Notes: generated from the sequence alone by a model not told the origin. A stretch of 64,000 nucleotides of DNA from Pseudomonas vancouverensis (GCF_004348895.1 NZ_RRZK01000019.1:1-64000); one strand, 5' to 3'. Shown: positions 46,736-57,337, counted from the stretch's first letter. Made by a program: numbers and translations.

Positions 46736-47293
46736 TCAGTGAGGAGGGTAGTTGGCCAGGATCCGGGTCACGGTTTCATGGATGGCGTCGCTGCGGTCCG
46801 ACGGGCTGGGTGTACGGCTGAGGATCTGTTCGTCGCTGCCGCGCCACACCAGCTTGCCGTCCTTGCCGTCGAGCAAGTCGATCTGGATGGTCGCTACCTT
46901 GTAGCTGACATTGCGCGTTTCGTTGTACATCGGTGCACCCCAGTAACCGTTCCACGGGTTACCCCAGCCACCGCCATAGTTGGTGGTGATCTGCTGCTGA
47001 CGTTCCTCGACAATCAGGTAGGTCTGCACATTCAAGTCACCGTGAGCGCCCGCGGCGGCCGGGCGCAGGCCACGTTGATCCAGTTGATCGGCGACGGACT
47101 CGCGAATGCGTTGTTCGGTCAGATCGCTCTTGATCCGCGGATCATCGGGGCGATATTGCAGCGCGGGCTCTTTCCAGCTCCAGCTGCGATAGGCGGCAAA
47201 ATCGCGGCTGGCGTCGTAGTCATGATTGACCTGGTTGGCGGCGCAGGCACTGAGCAGTGCGAGCACTGCCAGTAAAGCAAAACGGCGAAACAT
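46736..47293 (-). CDS. DUF4136 lipoprotein, first of a tandem pair
   Basis: 185 aa. Lipobox LLSAC (Cys at 17), then the DUF4136 fold with YRSWSWK, IRESVADQLDQRG and WRGSDEQILSR. These periplasmic lipoproteins are of unknown function. GGAG precedes the ATG by 8 bases. It shares about the same motifs with the gene 55 bases upstream; together they may be a duplicated pair. Confidence 0.87.
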   Translation of the reverse strand: MFRRFALLAVLALLSACAANQVNHDYDASRDFAAYRSWSWKEPALQYRPDDPRIKSDLTEQRIRESVADQLDQRGLRPAAAGAHGDLNVQTYLIVEERQQQITTNYGGGWGNPWNGYWGAPMYNETRNVSYKVATIQIDLLDGKDGKLVWRGSDEQILSRTPSPSDRSDAIHETVTRILANYPPH

Positions 47294-47348
47294 GATGGTT
47301 CTCCGGTTGAAGACATGCACCTTGGTAATGCTTCTTATCTACAAGAAG

Positions 47349-47951
47349 CTAACTGGGAGGATACGCCGACATGGCCTTTTCCACAGCCTCCCTGATTGCA
47401 TCGTTGCGCTTGCTCTCGTTGCCGCCCGGAGAGGATTCGGCACTGGCGCTCCACACCGGCTGACCGCTTTGCGCATCGAACATGTTGACCTGCACCACCA
47501 GCACCTGCTCGGAGTAAGTGCGCACCACCGGCACCGACGCGTAGCCGCCATAACCCGGGCCATAGGGGCCATAGCCGCCGTAGTAACCGTAATCATCCTG
47601 AACCTGGCGCAAGCGGGTTTCCATGTGCAGGTCGGCGCTGATCAACACGTCAGCCGGACGATTATCGTGCAGAGGGCGCAAACCGCGCTGATCCAGGGCA
47701 TTGCTGACCACTTCAGCCACCTGCGCCGAATCGGCCCAGACCGTTCCGGGTGGCATCTGCCCGTTGAGCCAGGCCCAACTGCGGTAGCGTGCGTAATCAC
47801 GCGGGGGCGCCGGGTAGGCGCTGCGGTCGAAGGTTGTCGCGGCCTGCGGCGGCGCCGGGGGCAGCGGATTGGATGAGGCGACATAAGGGTTGTTGCTCTG
47901 ACAGGCGGCCAACCCCAGGCATACCATCAATAACGCTGAACGACTTTTCAT
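47349..47951 (-). CDS. DUF4136 lipoprotein, second of a tandem pair
   Basis: 200 aa. Lipobox GLAAC (Cys at 17), then [19 protein letters not shown] and a tyrosine/glycine-rich loop [17 protein letters not shown]. Homologous to the neighbour at 46736 ([17 protein letters not shown]), with an insertion of the Gly/Tyr loop. Function unknown. It begins 12 bases after the cmoM gene, so it may be on the same transcript. Confidence 0.87.
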   Translation of the reverse strand: MKSRSALLMVCLGLAACQSNNPYVASSNPLPPAPPQAATTFDRSAYPAPPRDYARYRSWAWLNGQMPPGTVWADSAQVAEVVSNALDQRGLRPLHDNRPADVLISADLHMETRLRQVQDDYGYYGGYGPYGPGYGGYASVPVVRTYSEQVLVVQVNMFDAQSGQPVWSASAESSPGGNESKRNDAIREAVEKAMSAYPPS

Positions 47952-47963
47952 TGCTTGCTCCGC

Positions 47964-48713
47964 TCAAACCGGCCGACAGATCCAGTGCAGGTAACGCCCA
48001 AGCCCGGCAAAGCTTGGGTGACGGCGATGCGCCAGTTCCATTTCGAGTAAATCCACCAGTTCGGCGCGGGCCTGGAATTCCACCGGCATGTAGTCGTGAA
48101 AAACCCTCACGCCGCTCTGTGTTTCGACCTGCCACAGACCTTCAAGTTGCGCCGCCAGCTCCCGTGGATCAAGGGGCTGCTGCGGGGTCAGGCTCTGTTT
48201 TTCGCCGGCCATGTCGTTCTTGCGCATCTTGCGGAAATGGCCCTTGAGCAAATTGCGGTAAATCAGCGCGTCACGGTTATAGAAGGCCAGGGACAACCAG
48301 CCATCGGCCTTGGTCAGTTGGTGCAGCACCGGCAGGATCGCGTGAGGTTCGGCGAGCCACTCCAGCACGGCATGGCACAACACCAGGTCGTAGGGTTCGG
48401 TGAGTTGACCGAGCAAGTCCTGCCACGGCGCCTGGATGAAGGTCGCGGTCTGCCCGGCATCGGCAAAGCGCTGGCGGGCGCCTTCGAGCATCGGTTCGGC
48501 GGGTTCGGCGAGGGTCACCTGGTGACCGCGTTCGGCCAGCCACAGGGACATGTGACCCAGGCCGGCACCGATATCCAGTACACGCAAGGGGCGATCGGGC
48601 AAGGCTTCGGCCAGGTCGGCCTGCAACACCGCCAAACGGATAGCGCCTTTGGCGCCGCCGTAGATTTTTTCAGCGAAACGCGTCGCCAACTGGTCGAAAT
48701 GACGATCACTCAT
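47964..48713 (-). CDS. cmoM: tRNA 5-carboxymethoxyuridine methyltransferase CmoM
   Basis: 249-aa class I SAM methyltransferase. SAM motif I is VLDIGAGLGHMSLWLAE, followed by TLAEPAEPML, IQAPWQDL and LVLCHAVLEWL. C-terminal region FHDYMPVEF and SFAGLGRYLHWICRP matches the CmoM/SmtA clade, which methylates cmo5U at the tRNA wobble position to mcmo5U. The ATG overlaps the stop of the MazG-like gene (ATGA). Confidence 0.9.
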   Translation of the reverse strand: MSDRHFDQLATRFAEKIYGGAKGAIRLAVLQADLAEALPDRPLRVLDIGAGLGHMSLWLAERGHQVTLAEPAEPMLEGARQRFADAGQTATFIQAPWQDLLGQLTEPYDLVLCHAVLEWLAEPHAILPVLHQLTKADGWLSLAFYNRDALIYRNLLKGHFRKMRKNDMAGEKQSLTPQQPLDPRELAAQLEGLWQVETQSGVRVFHDYMPVEFQARAELVDLLEMELAHRRHPSFAGLGRYLHWICRPV

Positions 48714-49015
48714 CAGCTGAACCTCCGCTCGCTGTCCGCCAGTTTGCTGCGCACCACTTCATTCATGTCCAGGCCCAACTCGCTGCACAGCAACAGCAGA
48801 TACAACACGACGTCACCGACTTCCTGCCCGGCGTGGGCGAGTTTGTCGGCCGGCAACTGGCGCGACTGGTCTTCGCTCAGCCACTGGAAAATCTCCACCA
48901 GCTCGGACATTTCCACGCTGGCGGCCATGGCCAGGTTCTTCGGGCTGTGAAATTGCCGCCAGTCATTGCGGTCACGGATGGCGTGCAGGCGTTCGGTCAG
49001 TTCAACAAGGTTCAT
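48713..49015 (-). CDS. MazG-like nucleotide pyrophosphohydrolase
   Basis: 100 aa, a single all-alpha NTP-PPase domain: RNDWRQFHSPKNLAM, the EXXE metal motif in VEMSELVEIFQW, and EVGDVVLYLLLL. Such small enzymes hydrolyse dCTP-type or damaged nucleotides. The start MNLVELTERL follows GGAG; 49 codons of frame upstream are discarded. Coupled to cmoM by a 4-base overlap. Confidence 0.87.
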   Translation of the reverse strand: MNLVELTERLHAIRDRNDWRQFHSPKNLAMAASVEMSELVEIFQWLSEDQSRQLPADKLAHAGQEVGDVVLYLLLLCSELGLDMNEVVRSKLADSERRFS

Positions 49016-49187
49016 CGGGCTCTCCTGAAGGCGTATAGCTTCGGGGGGATAACCGGCAATGGCAAGTGACAACACCGGGGTAGCCGTTTGTTTTTTGTAG
49101 GTGCGGCGCAACCCTCTATGCTTGTGGGAACTCGGCAGCACGATCGACGGCCCAAGGCTCAACGCTCTTCAATCAGGACACTCATCC

Positions 49188-49481
49188 ATGCAGGTAGAAG
49201 GTTTTTCCGAATGGCTCGGCCAGGTTCTGGGGTCGATCATCCGTTTCATCGTCGATGGCCTCAGCGGCCTGTTCAACTGGCTGAGCCGCGCCAGCGCCAA
49301 CTTTGTCGACGGTTTGGCCGGCGCGCTGGGCATGGATACCTCGATCGTCAGCATCGCGATCCTGATCTTCGGCTTGATACTGCTGTGGTCAGCGATACGG
49401 GCGTTTCTCAACGCTTCGTTCATCATGGGCATCATCTGGCTGATGCTCGGGCTCTGGTTGCTGAGCTGGATCATTCATTGA
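49188..49481 (+). CDS. small membrane protein of unknown function
   Basis: 97 aa. An amphipathic N-terminus (FSEWLGQVLGSIIRFIVDGL) and two C-terminal hydrophobic segments (IVSIAILIFGLILLWSAI; ASFIMGIIWLMLGLWLLSWI). No domain I recognise. CAGGA precedes the ATG by 9 bases. It is divergent from the MazG-like gene, 55 bases before the DinF gene on the same strand. Confidence 0.65.
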   Translation: MQVEGFSEWLGQVLGSIIRFIVDGLSGLFNWLSRASANFVDGLAGALGMDTSIVSIAILIFGLILLWSAIRAFLNASFIMGIIWLMLGLWLLSWIIH

Positions 49482-49535
49482 TAGTGAGTTGAGCGCCGCT
49501 CTACCGCTACAATCCCCGCTCCTCAAGGAGCCCGC

Positions 49536-50885
49536 ATGTCCAACCTGATCGCCGATTGGCGCGACCGCCCTACCCATCGCCGGGTCTGGGCGCTGGCCGC
49601 GCCGATGATCCTCTCGAACATTTCCGTCCCGTTGGTGGCGCTGGTCGACAGCACCGTCATTGGCCATCTGCCCCACGCCCACCAACTCGGCGCGGTAGCC
49701 GTCGGGGCAAGCCTGTACACCTTCCTGGCCTGGGCCATGGGTTTCCTGCGCATGGGCTCAACCGGTTTTGCTGCCCAGGCGGCCGGGCGCGGCGATGGGG
49801 CAGCATTGCGGCAGATTCTGTTGCAGGGCCTGCTATTGGCGATGGGCCTGGCCATCGTCCTCGGTGCCGTGGGCGTGCCGTTGAGCGGGGTCGCGCTGCA
49901 CTTCATGCAGCCTTCGGCGGAACTGAATCAACTGACCCGTGAGTTTTTCCACACCCGGCTGTTCGGCTTGCCAGCGGCGCTCGCCAGCTACGCACTGGTC
50001 GGCTGGTTCCTCGGTACACAAAATGCCCGCGCGCCTTTGGCGATCCTGCTGACCACCAACCTGGTCAACATCGCCTTGAACCTTTGGTTCGTCCTCGGCC
50101 TGGAATGGGGCGTGGTCGGCGCGGCACGGGCTTCAGTCATTGCCGAATGGACCGGCGCGTTGCTCGGCCTGTGGATGACCCGCACAGCGCTGCGCGCTTA
50201 CCCCGGGCATATCGCCTGGGCTGCCTTGCGGGTGTGGCAAAGCTGGCGCCCACTGCTGGCGGTCAACCGCGACATCTTCATCCGCAGCCTGGCGCTGCAA
50301 TCGGTGTTTTTCCTGATCACCGTGCAAGGCGCTCGCCTGGGTGACGCCACCGTCGCCGCCAACGCGCTGCTGCTCAACGGATTGCTGCTGACGGCCCATG
50401 CCCTCGACGGGTTGGCCCACGCCGTGGAAGCACTCTGCGGGCATGCCCTCGGCGCCCGCGATCGTGACGCCCTGCGCCGTTCACTGGTGGTGGCGGGTGG
50501 CTGGTCATTGCTCGCCAGCCTCGGTTTTGCCGCGTTGTTCCTGTTCGCCGGGCACCTGTTCATCGAGATGCAGACCGACATTCAAAGCGTGCGAGACACG
50601 GCGTTCATCTACCTGCCCTACCTCGCCGTGTTGCCGCTGATTGCGGTCTGGAGCTACCTGCTCGACGGCCTGTTCATCGGCGCCACCCGCGCCCGGGAAA
50701 TGCGCAACGGCATGCTGCTGACAGTGGCCCTGACCTTGCCCTTTGGCTGGGCGTTGCAAGGTTCAGGCAATCACGGACTGTGGATAACCTTCCTGCTGTT
50801 CATGTTGCTGCGCAGCCTGACTCTCGGTGCCATCGCCTGGCGGTTGCGGCGCAACGATGGCTGGTTCGCCGGCGCCTCTCACTGA
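49536..50885 (+). CDS. dinF: MATE-family efflux transporter DinF
   Basis: 449-aa, 12-segment MATE protein. DinF clade marks: LAAPMILSNISVPLVALVDSTVIGHL in TM1, AVGASLYTFLAWAMGFLRMGSTGFAAQAAG, and HALDGLAHAVEALCGHALGARD in the second half. It exports organic cations or oxidants. The stop overlaps that of the alpha/beta-hydrolase by 7 bases, tail to tail. Confidence 0.92.
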   Translation: MSNLIADWRDRPTHRRVWALAAPMILSNISVPLVALVDSTVIGHLPHAHQLGAVAVGASLYTFLAWAMGFLRMGSTGFAAQAAGRGDGAALRQILLQGLLLAMGLAIVLGAVGVPLSGVALHFMQPSAELNQLTREFFHTRLFGLPAALASYALVGWFLGTQNARAPLAILLTTNLVNIALNLWFVLGLEWGVVGAARASVIAEWTGALLGLWMTRTALRAYPGHIAWAALRVWQSWRPLLAVNRDIFIRSLALQSVFFLITVQGARLGDATVAANALLLNGLLLTAHALDGLAHAVEALCGHALGARDRDALRRSLVVAGGWSLLASLGFAALFLFAGHLFIEMQTDIQSVRDTAFIYLPYLAVLPLIAVWSYLLDGLFIGATRAREMRNGMLLTVALTLPFGWALQGSGNHGLWITFLLFMLLRSLTLGAIAWRLRRNDGWFAGASH

Positions 50886-51754
50886 ACCGGATTGGTCTTG
50901 ATGAACGCCGAGACTTCATCCAGCACCGGGGCCAACCCGCGTAACGGCCGCGACAATGAAGCGACCAGCGTGGCATGGCTGGTGCGGGAAAAATAAAGGT
51001 CCTGCACCGGCACTCCCGCCTCGCGTAACTTGAGGGCCAACCCGCCAGTGTTGCGTGTCGGATTGACCAGGTCATCGTCACGGGACGCCATCAACAACGC
51101 CGGTGGCGCACCTTGGCTGACGTGATTGATCGGCTGCGAGCGCGGCGGCGAGTCCGGCCAGAAAAACACCGGGCGAACGTCGGGATTCTCGATCGGCAGA
51201 AAATCATAAGGCCCGGCCAGGCCGATCCAGCCGCGCAGGTCGTGGGGTGACATACCAACCGCCGCCAGCAGGCCAGGGTCCAGCGCCAGCATCGCCGCGT
51301 TGTAGGCGCCGGAGCTGTGCCCCATGAGGTACAGCTGTTGCGGGTCCCCGGAGTACTGGCGGATATGCTCGCGGGTCCAGCCGACAGCCTTGGCGCAATC
51401 TTCGAGAAACTGCGGATAACGCACCTGCGGATACAAGCGATAGTCCGCCACTACCGCCACGATTCCACGGGAAGCCAGCGCCTCGCCGACAAAGCTGTAG
51501 TCACTGCGCGAACCGCTGTTCCAACTGCCGCCGTAGAAAAACACCACCACCGGGTTATTCGCCCGAGGATGGCGAGGTACGTACAGGTCCAGTTTCTGCC
51601 GGGGATCCGTACCGTAGGCGATTCCCTCGGTCTCATCGAAGGTACCGCCGGGGGTTAGCGCATTGAGCATCTTCAGTGGCGAACAGGCCGTCATCGCGGA
51701 CAACAGCGCAGCACCCAATACCCATACCAGCATCCGCCAAACTTGCCTCGCCAT
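50879..51754 (-). CDS. alpha/beta-hydrolase lipoprotein
   Basis: 291 aa. Lipoprotein signal LLSAMTAC, then an esterase/lipase-type hydrolase (BD-FAE-like): oxyanion FFYGGSWNSG, nucleophile Ser in LMGHSSGAYN, Asp in SRDDDLV and His in FSRTSHATL. ATG chosen at MARQVWRML because GAGG precedes it by 8 bases; a GTG 3 codons earlier is possible. It follows the type VI DUF4123 gene by 16 bases on the same strand, so it could be the cargo of that module, though a lipobox is unusual for an exported type VI effector; it may equally be an unrelated periplasmic esterase. Confidence 0.85.
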   Translation of the reverse strand: MARQVWRMLVWVLGAALLSAMTACSPLKMLNALTPGGTFDETEGIAYGTDPRQKLDLYVPRHPRANNPVVVFFYGGSWNSGSRSDYSFVGEALASRGIVAVVADYRLYPQVRYPQFLEDCAKAVGWTREHIRQYSGDPQQLYLMGHSSGAYNAAMLALDPGLLAAVGMSPHDLRGWIGLAGPYDFLPIENPDVRPVFFWPDSPPRSQPINHVSQGAPPALLMASRDDDLVNPTRNTGGLALKLREAGVPVQDLYFSRTSHATLVASLSRPLRGLAPVLDEVSAFIKTNPVQ

Positions 51755-51770
51755 TGATGCCACCTCGTGG

Positions 51771-52565
51771 TCAGCGTGGGTTTTTCTGCCACAGTAAACG
51801 CAGGCTATCGAGGCGCTCCTGTTGAGTCAGCCCCGACAGTGGCTGCACGGGCTCGGCATCGGGATACTGCAAGCGTAGCCATATCCAGCCATCAAGCACC
51901 GCGCGTTCACAAAATCCCAATGCCAACCCTTCCTGCTGGCAAGCCCAGATACGGCTGTAATCGGTACCGATGGATTGCTGCCATTGCCAAGCGTGATGTT
52001 CGAGCAGACAGGTTTGCAGCCTTTCCTGTTGCCAGGCACTGAGGGTTTCTTCTACTTGCAGAGGCTCAACCGCCAACCCTGGATTGCACAGCCGTTGCCA
52101 GCCCTCGCAGCCCATTGCCCGGTCTGCCCAGGTACCGCCAAACCAGTGCAACTGGCGAATCGGCCCCAACCAGCGGCTCAGTTCCCGGGTATCGCAGGCA
52201 TCGAAAAAATAGCTGGCGGTGTTCGGATTGTAGTAACTCAACAGGACGCGATGCAGGTCGAAGGTGGCTGTCAACATGCGCCGCAAATGCACCAGCAAGG
52301 TGTTTGCCGACACCTCGCTGTACACCAGCAGACCACGCCAGCGCTGCCCGTCGACATGACACAAATCCGCCAGCGCCGGGCAACTGCGCAGATCGACCAA
52401 TAGCGGCCCATGCTCGTGCAGTGATTGCCATTCCGTACCGCCGAACAACCCATGCACCTGAGCCTGGGCAAAGGTCTGTTGCAGTGTCACCTTTGCCTGC
52501 GGCTCGCCAGGAACATCCAGCAAAAGCCACTGCGGGAGCGCGTCAGACGCGCGCATAGCGATCAT
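51771..52565 (-). CDS. DUF4123 type VI adaptor protein
   Basis: 264 aa with the DUF4123 pattern: LYSEVSANTLLVHLRRMLTA, VLLSYYNPNTASYF, WLGPIRQLHWFGGTW. DUF4123 proteins load effectors onto VgrG spikes. The start at MIAMRAS overlaps the vgrG stop (ATGA); an ATG 3 codons later is the alternative. The frame is open further upstream but that part lies within vgrG. The C-terminus is near the downstream hydrolase. Confidence 0.85.
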   Translation of the reverse strand: MIAMRASDALPQWLLLDVPGEPQAKVTLQQTFAQAQVHGLFGGTEWQSLHEHGPLLVDLRSCPALADLCHVDGQRWRGLLVYSEVSANTLLVHLRRMLTATFDLHRVLLSYYNPNTASYFFDACDTRELSRWLGPIRQLHWFGGTWADRAMGCEGWQRLCNPGLAVEPLQVEETLSAWQQERLQTCLLEHHAWQWQQSIGTDYSRIWACQQEGLALGFCERAVLDGWIWLRLQYPDAEPVQPLSGLTQQERLDSLRLLWQKNPR

Positions 52566-53869
52566 GCGCCCCCGCTCTGGCCAGGCCGGGTAGCGATTCG
52601 ACAGGCGCAAATCGCGTGGGCACAGTGGTTGAAGCTGCCACCACCGGGCAGCAGGCACAGCAACATCAAGGGCTCTTGCGAGCACAACCATTGCTGCACA
52701 CCATCCTGAGGGCTGGAGACCGATTGCGCCGCCAGCGCTTCGACCACAGCTGGCTTATGCAGCAACCCGCTTATCTGCGGCTGATCGGGGTCGCCATCAA
52801 CAAAGCTCACCACCAGCTCAGTGCCTTCGCACAATGCGTGAGCATTTGCCGTTTGCCATTGCGGCGCCAAGGGCAGCCAACAATGACTCGGGCTCGCGCC
52901 TTCTCCCTGATAGAGCCAGTCAAATTGAACGGGGACAGGCTTGCGAGGGTCCGGGCAAGATTCATCGACTTCAACCACCCAGGCTCGTTGCAGGCTGTTC
53001 ATCTGTGGTTTTACGCACGGAGGCGACTCGTAGGTTGCCGTCCGGCAAAGGGCACGGAACCTGTTGTAGTAGGGCCTTTGTGGGTCCTGGCTGGCGTAGT
53101 GCTCGACATGGGTGAGCAGCCAGAGTTGATTGCACTCGCTCACTGGGTGACCGGAGAGCGGCATCAGTCGGGCGCTGCGCAGGGTCGCCAGATCCGTGCG
53201 GCCTCGCGCAGATGGCGCCGCCATCTCGCTGCAACGTTGAATCTCGAGCTGACGCACCGCCGCAGGCTCACCCTCGACCCGGTATTGCACAGGCTCGCTC
53301 GTTTGCAAATGCCGTTGATCATCGCTGAACACCAGGCAATGCCCGCGAGTGTCTTGTTCGAAGTGGTAATGCAGCCGCTCCTGGGCACAAAGACGCTGGA
53401 GAAACTGCAAATCCGACTCACGGTACTGCGTACAGAAATCCCGGTATGGGTGCTCGAGGCTGAGTTCGAAGCGTCGATCCCCCCCGGAAATACCGTGCTC
53501 ATTGAGTACCTGGTCGAGAATCTGTGCCACTGAGCAATGGCTGAAGAGGCGCTGGCTGCTGCGCTGGGCAAGGCAAGCCAGTTTCGGCCCCAGACGCACC
53601 TGGCAGAGCCGGCTACCCGGAGCATGATCGGTCTGGACGATTTCATGCAATAGCCCATGAACGCTGTTGCCTGCCGGCCCGAAATACAAGGTAGCCGAGC
53701 GGTACAACAGGCTCGCAAGGTCCAGTGCCGGATCGTCGATCAACAGTTCGAGGTCAAACTCGAAGGGTTCGCTGATGGCTTCTCTACCGGTAAAGGCCAG
53801 GACCTCAACGCCATCGGGCAGGCCGGCTACATCCAGACGAAATGAAGGTCCGCTGAAGGAATCGAACAT
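52562..53869 (-). CDS. short type VI spike protein VgrG
   Basis: 435 aa. The gp27-like half is present (EVLAFTGREAISEPFEFDL; LEHPYRDFCTQYRESDLQFLQRLC; ERLHYHFEQD), then the gp5 OB-fold part (PVQFDWLYQGEGASPSHCWLPLAP; GTELVVSFVDGDPDQPQISGLLH). The long triple beta-helix needle of common VgrGs is absent; the last 60 residues are unusual (LMLLCLLPGGGSF; HCAHAICACRIA). Orphan: no tss core genes in the window. Start MFDSFSGPSF; DUF4123 gene overlaps its end. Confidence 0.85.
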   Translation of the reverse strand: MFDSFSGPSFRLDVAGLPDGVEVLAFTGREAISEPFEFDLELLIDDPALDLASLLYRSATLYFGPAGNSVHGLLHEIVQTDHAPGSRLCQVRLGPKLACLAQRSSQRLFSHCSVAQILDQVLNEHGISGGDRRFELSLEHPYRDFCTQYRESDLQFLQRLCAQERLHYHFEQDTRGHCLVFSDDQRHLQTSEPVQYRVEGEPAAVRQLEIQRCSEMAAPSARGRTDLATLRSARLMPLSGHPVSECNQLWLLTHVEHYASQDPQRPYYNRFRALCRTATYESPPCVKPQMNSLQRAWVVEVDESCPDPRKPVPVQFDWLYQGEGASPSHCWLPLAPQWQTANAHALCEGTELVVSFVDGDPDQPQISGLLHKPAVVEALAAQSVSSPQDGVQQWLCSQEPLMLLCLLPGGGSFNHCAHAICACRIATRPGQSGGA

Positions 53870-54041
53870 CGGCGTGTCTCTACAGGAGGGGCGGGCGGGG
53901 ATTCTCGCCGAGGCGCATGGCCGAGTAGAGTGCAGAAGTACAACTTAGGAAATGGCCTACGTGAAAAGAAGACCAAATAGCTTGGATCGCTAAGAACGTA
54001 GGACCATTCACGGGGAATAAGAGAATCGCCGCACCGGGCCA

Positions 54042-54076
54042 TCTGAAATTTCCCTATCGAAAGGGAAATTTTCAGA
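54042..54076. terminator. AT-rich hairpin between speA and vgrG
   Basis: TCTGAAATTTCCCT (54042-54055) and AGGGAAATTTTCAGA (54062-54076), imperfect by one base, loop of 6. It lies 26 bases past the speA stop. No T run outside the stem, so its terminator function is unsure. Its flanks (53940-54080) are AT-richer than the genome. Confidence 0.4.
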
Positions 54077-54101
54077 CAACCCGTTGAGCGTGGTGCAGAC
54101 C

Positions 54102-56015
<1,914 letters not shown>

Positions 56016-56149
56016 CGAAGTCCCCTATAAAGAAGTCATAGTGCGTCGCCTGGGTTCAGGCCGGCGCAGTCTAAAGAATGAAAATGACGGTTCGTCAACG
56101 AGGTGGTAGACCCCGCAGACCGCAACGAGTTTAGAAACCGGTCATGAAC

Positions 56150-56232
56150 AGGCTCTGTGAAAACCATGTAGTCGACGCCGGGCCTGAATGCAATCAGGAC
56201 CGGACCAGGTCGAAGGTGGTTTTCACAGAGGC
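56150..56232. repeat. inverted-repeat element of about 83 bp (MITE-like)
   Basis: Left arm CAGGCTCTGTGAAAACCA and right arm TGGTTTTCACAGAGGCTG, 18 bases each with one mismatch, around a 47-base interior that itself has CCTGA/TCAGG. Such arms resemble insertion-sequence ends. No transposase in the interior. It ends 2 bases before the yciH stop. Confidence 0.6.
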
Positions 56233-56234
56233 TG

Positions 56235-56606
56235 CTAGCCGCCGGACTTCTTTGCCTTGAAACCGAGCTTGATCAGTTCAGCCAAGAGTAGCTCGACATG
56301 ATCGCCCTGGATTTCAATGACACCGTCTTTCAGCGCTCCACCGGTGCCACAGCGTTTTTTCAACGTCGTGGCCAGTTCCTTGAGCGCATCTTCTGCCAGT
56401 GGCACGCCAGTGATGGTGGTCACCGTCTTGCCGCCACGGCCTTTGCTTTCGCGACGCACGCGAGCAATGCCATCGCCGGCGGGGATAACGGTCTGTTTGC
56501 AGATGCAGGCGTCCACCGGTTTACTGCATTCCGGGCAATGACGACCTGCGTCGGTGGAAAATACCAGGCCACCGAGGGCGGCGAAGGATGCGGCTTTTTT
56601 GGCCAC
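56235..56606 (-). CDS. yciH: SUI1/eIF1-like translation factor YciH
   Basis: 123 aa. N-terminal zinc-ribbon-like CPECSKPVDACIC, then the SUI1 fold (GKTVTTITGVPLAEDALKELATTLKKRCGTGGALKDG; quoted in pieces as TTITGVPLAEDAL and KRCGTGGALKDG). It acts in start-codon selection and recruits to 30S subunits in bacteria. GTG start: AGAGGA lies 7 bases before the GTG at MAKKAASF; the upstream frame is discarded. Confidence 0.88.
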   Translation of the reverse strand: MAKKAASFAALGGLVFSTDAGRHCPECSKPVDACICKQTVIPAGDGIARVRRESKGRGGKTVTTITGVPLAEDALKELATTLKKRCGTGGALKDGVIEIQGDHVELLLAELIKLGFKAKKSGG

Positions 56607-56739
56607 CGGCAATCCTCTTTGGAGGACAAAGACTGGTCGCAGCGCTGGGCTATCGACCGCGAAGCCCCACTCAGGCAGGGGCAGCGCTACTGAACCGGGC
56701 AATACCGGTTCAGCTTGAAAAGGTCGCGCAGTGTAACGG

Positions 56740-56770
56740 CAAAAACGCCGATTGCTAAGAGCCAATCGGC
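56740..56770 (-). terminator. terminator of the Nudix gene unit
   Basis: GCCGATTG (56747-56754) and CAATCGGC (56763-56770) with a T5 run on the minus strand (complement of 56741-56745). It is 6 bases past the Nudix stop. Confidence 0.85.
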
Positions 56771-56776
56771 GCCAAT

Positions 56777-57334
56777 TTATAGCGGTTTTGCGACGTCGGT
56801 TTGTCGTGAGCGCAGATAGCGTTTCAAGGCGGCCAAAGAGTCCGGGCAGTAAGGCTTCTGCTCGATTTCCAGCATCACCTGCTCGATCGGGATGAAGTGC
56901 GCTTCGAGCACCTCTTCCGGTTGCAGGATCAACGGGCCATCCCACACCGCCGAGAACGCCGAGCACCACAGGCGATTGCCGGTGTCTTCGAAGAAAAAGT
57001 GATCATGGGCGGTCAGCTCAACACCGCTCACCCCCAACTCTTCCTCCAGTTCCCGGGCTGCCGATTCGGCATAGGTTTCACTGGCCAGCACCATACCGCC
57101 CGCCGCCACGTCCCAGTAACCGGGATAGATGGCTTTGCTGAGGGTGCGGCGATGCACGCACAACTCGCCTGCGGAATTGAACAACATGATGTAGGTGCCG
57201 CGCCCGATCAGCCCGCGTTCACGCAGGTCGGAACGCACCAGGGCGCCGAGCAGGTTGTCGTGTTCGTCGACCCAGGCAATCTGCTCGGCATCGGAAGCTG
57301 CGCGGTGCGCGGCCTCTCGGCTGTTCTCGTGCAT
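56777..57334 (-). CDS. Nudix hydrolase (YfcD-like)
   Basis: 185 aa. The Nudix box is GGMVLASETYAESAARELEEELG (quoted as GMVLASETYAESA and ARELEEELG). It follows the YfcD pattern with LCVHRRTLSKAIYPGYWD. Substrate unknown; related enzymes act on isopentenyl-type or nucleoside diphosphates. It is 3 bases after the DUF2333 gene, so part of its transcript. Confidence 0.88.
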   Translation of the reverse strand: MHENSREAAHRAASDAEQIAWVDEHDNLLGALVRSDLRERGLIGRGTYIMLFNSAGELCVHRRTLSKAIYPGYWDVAAGGMVLASETYAESAARELEEELGVSGVELTAHDHFFFEDTGNRLWCSAFSAVWDGPLILQPEEVLEAHFIPIEQVMLEIEQKPYCPDSLAALKRYLRSRQTDVAKPL

Positions 57335-57337
57335 GGC

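Noticed and set aside
52565..52691. Longer start for the DUF4123 protein inside vgrG
   Set aside because: Would overlap vgrG by about 130 bases; the ATGA overlap is a much more usual arrangement.
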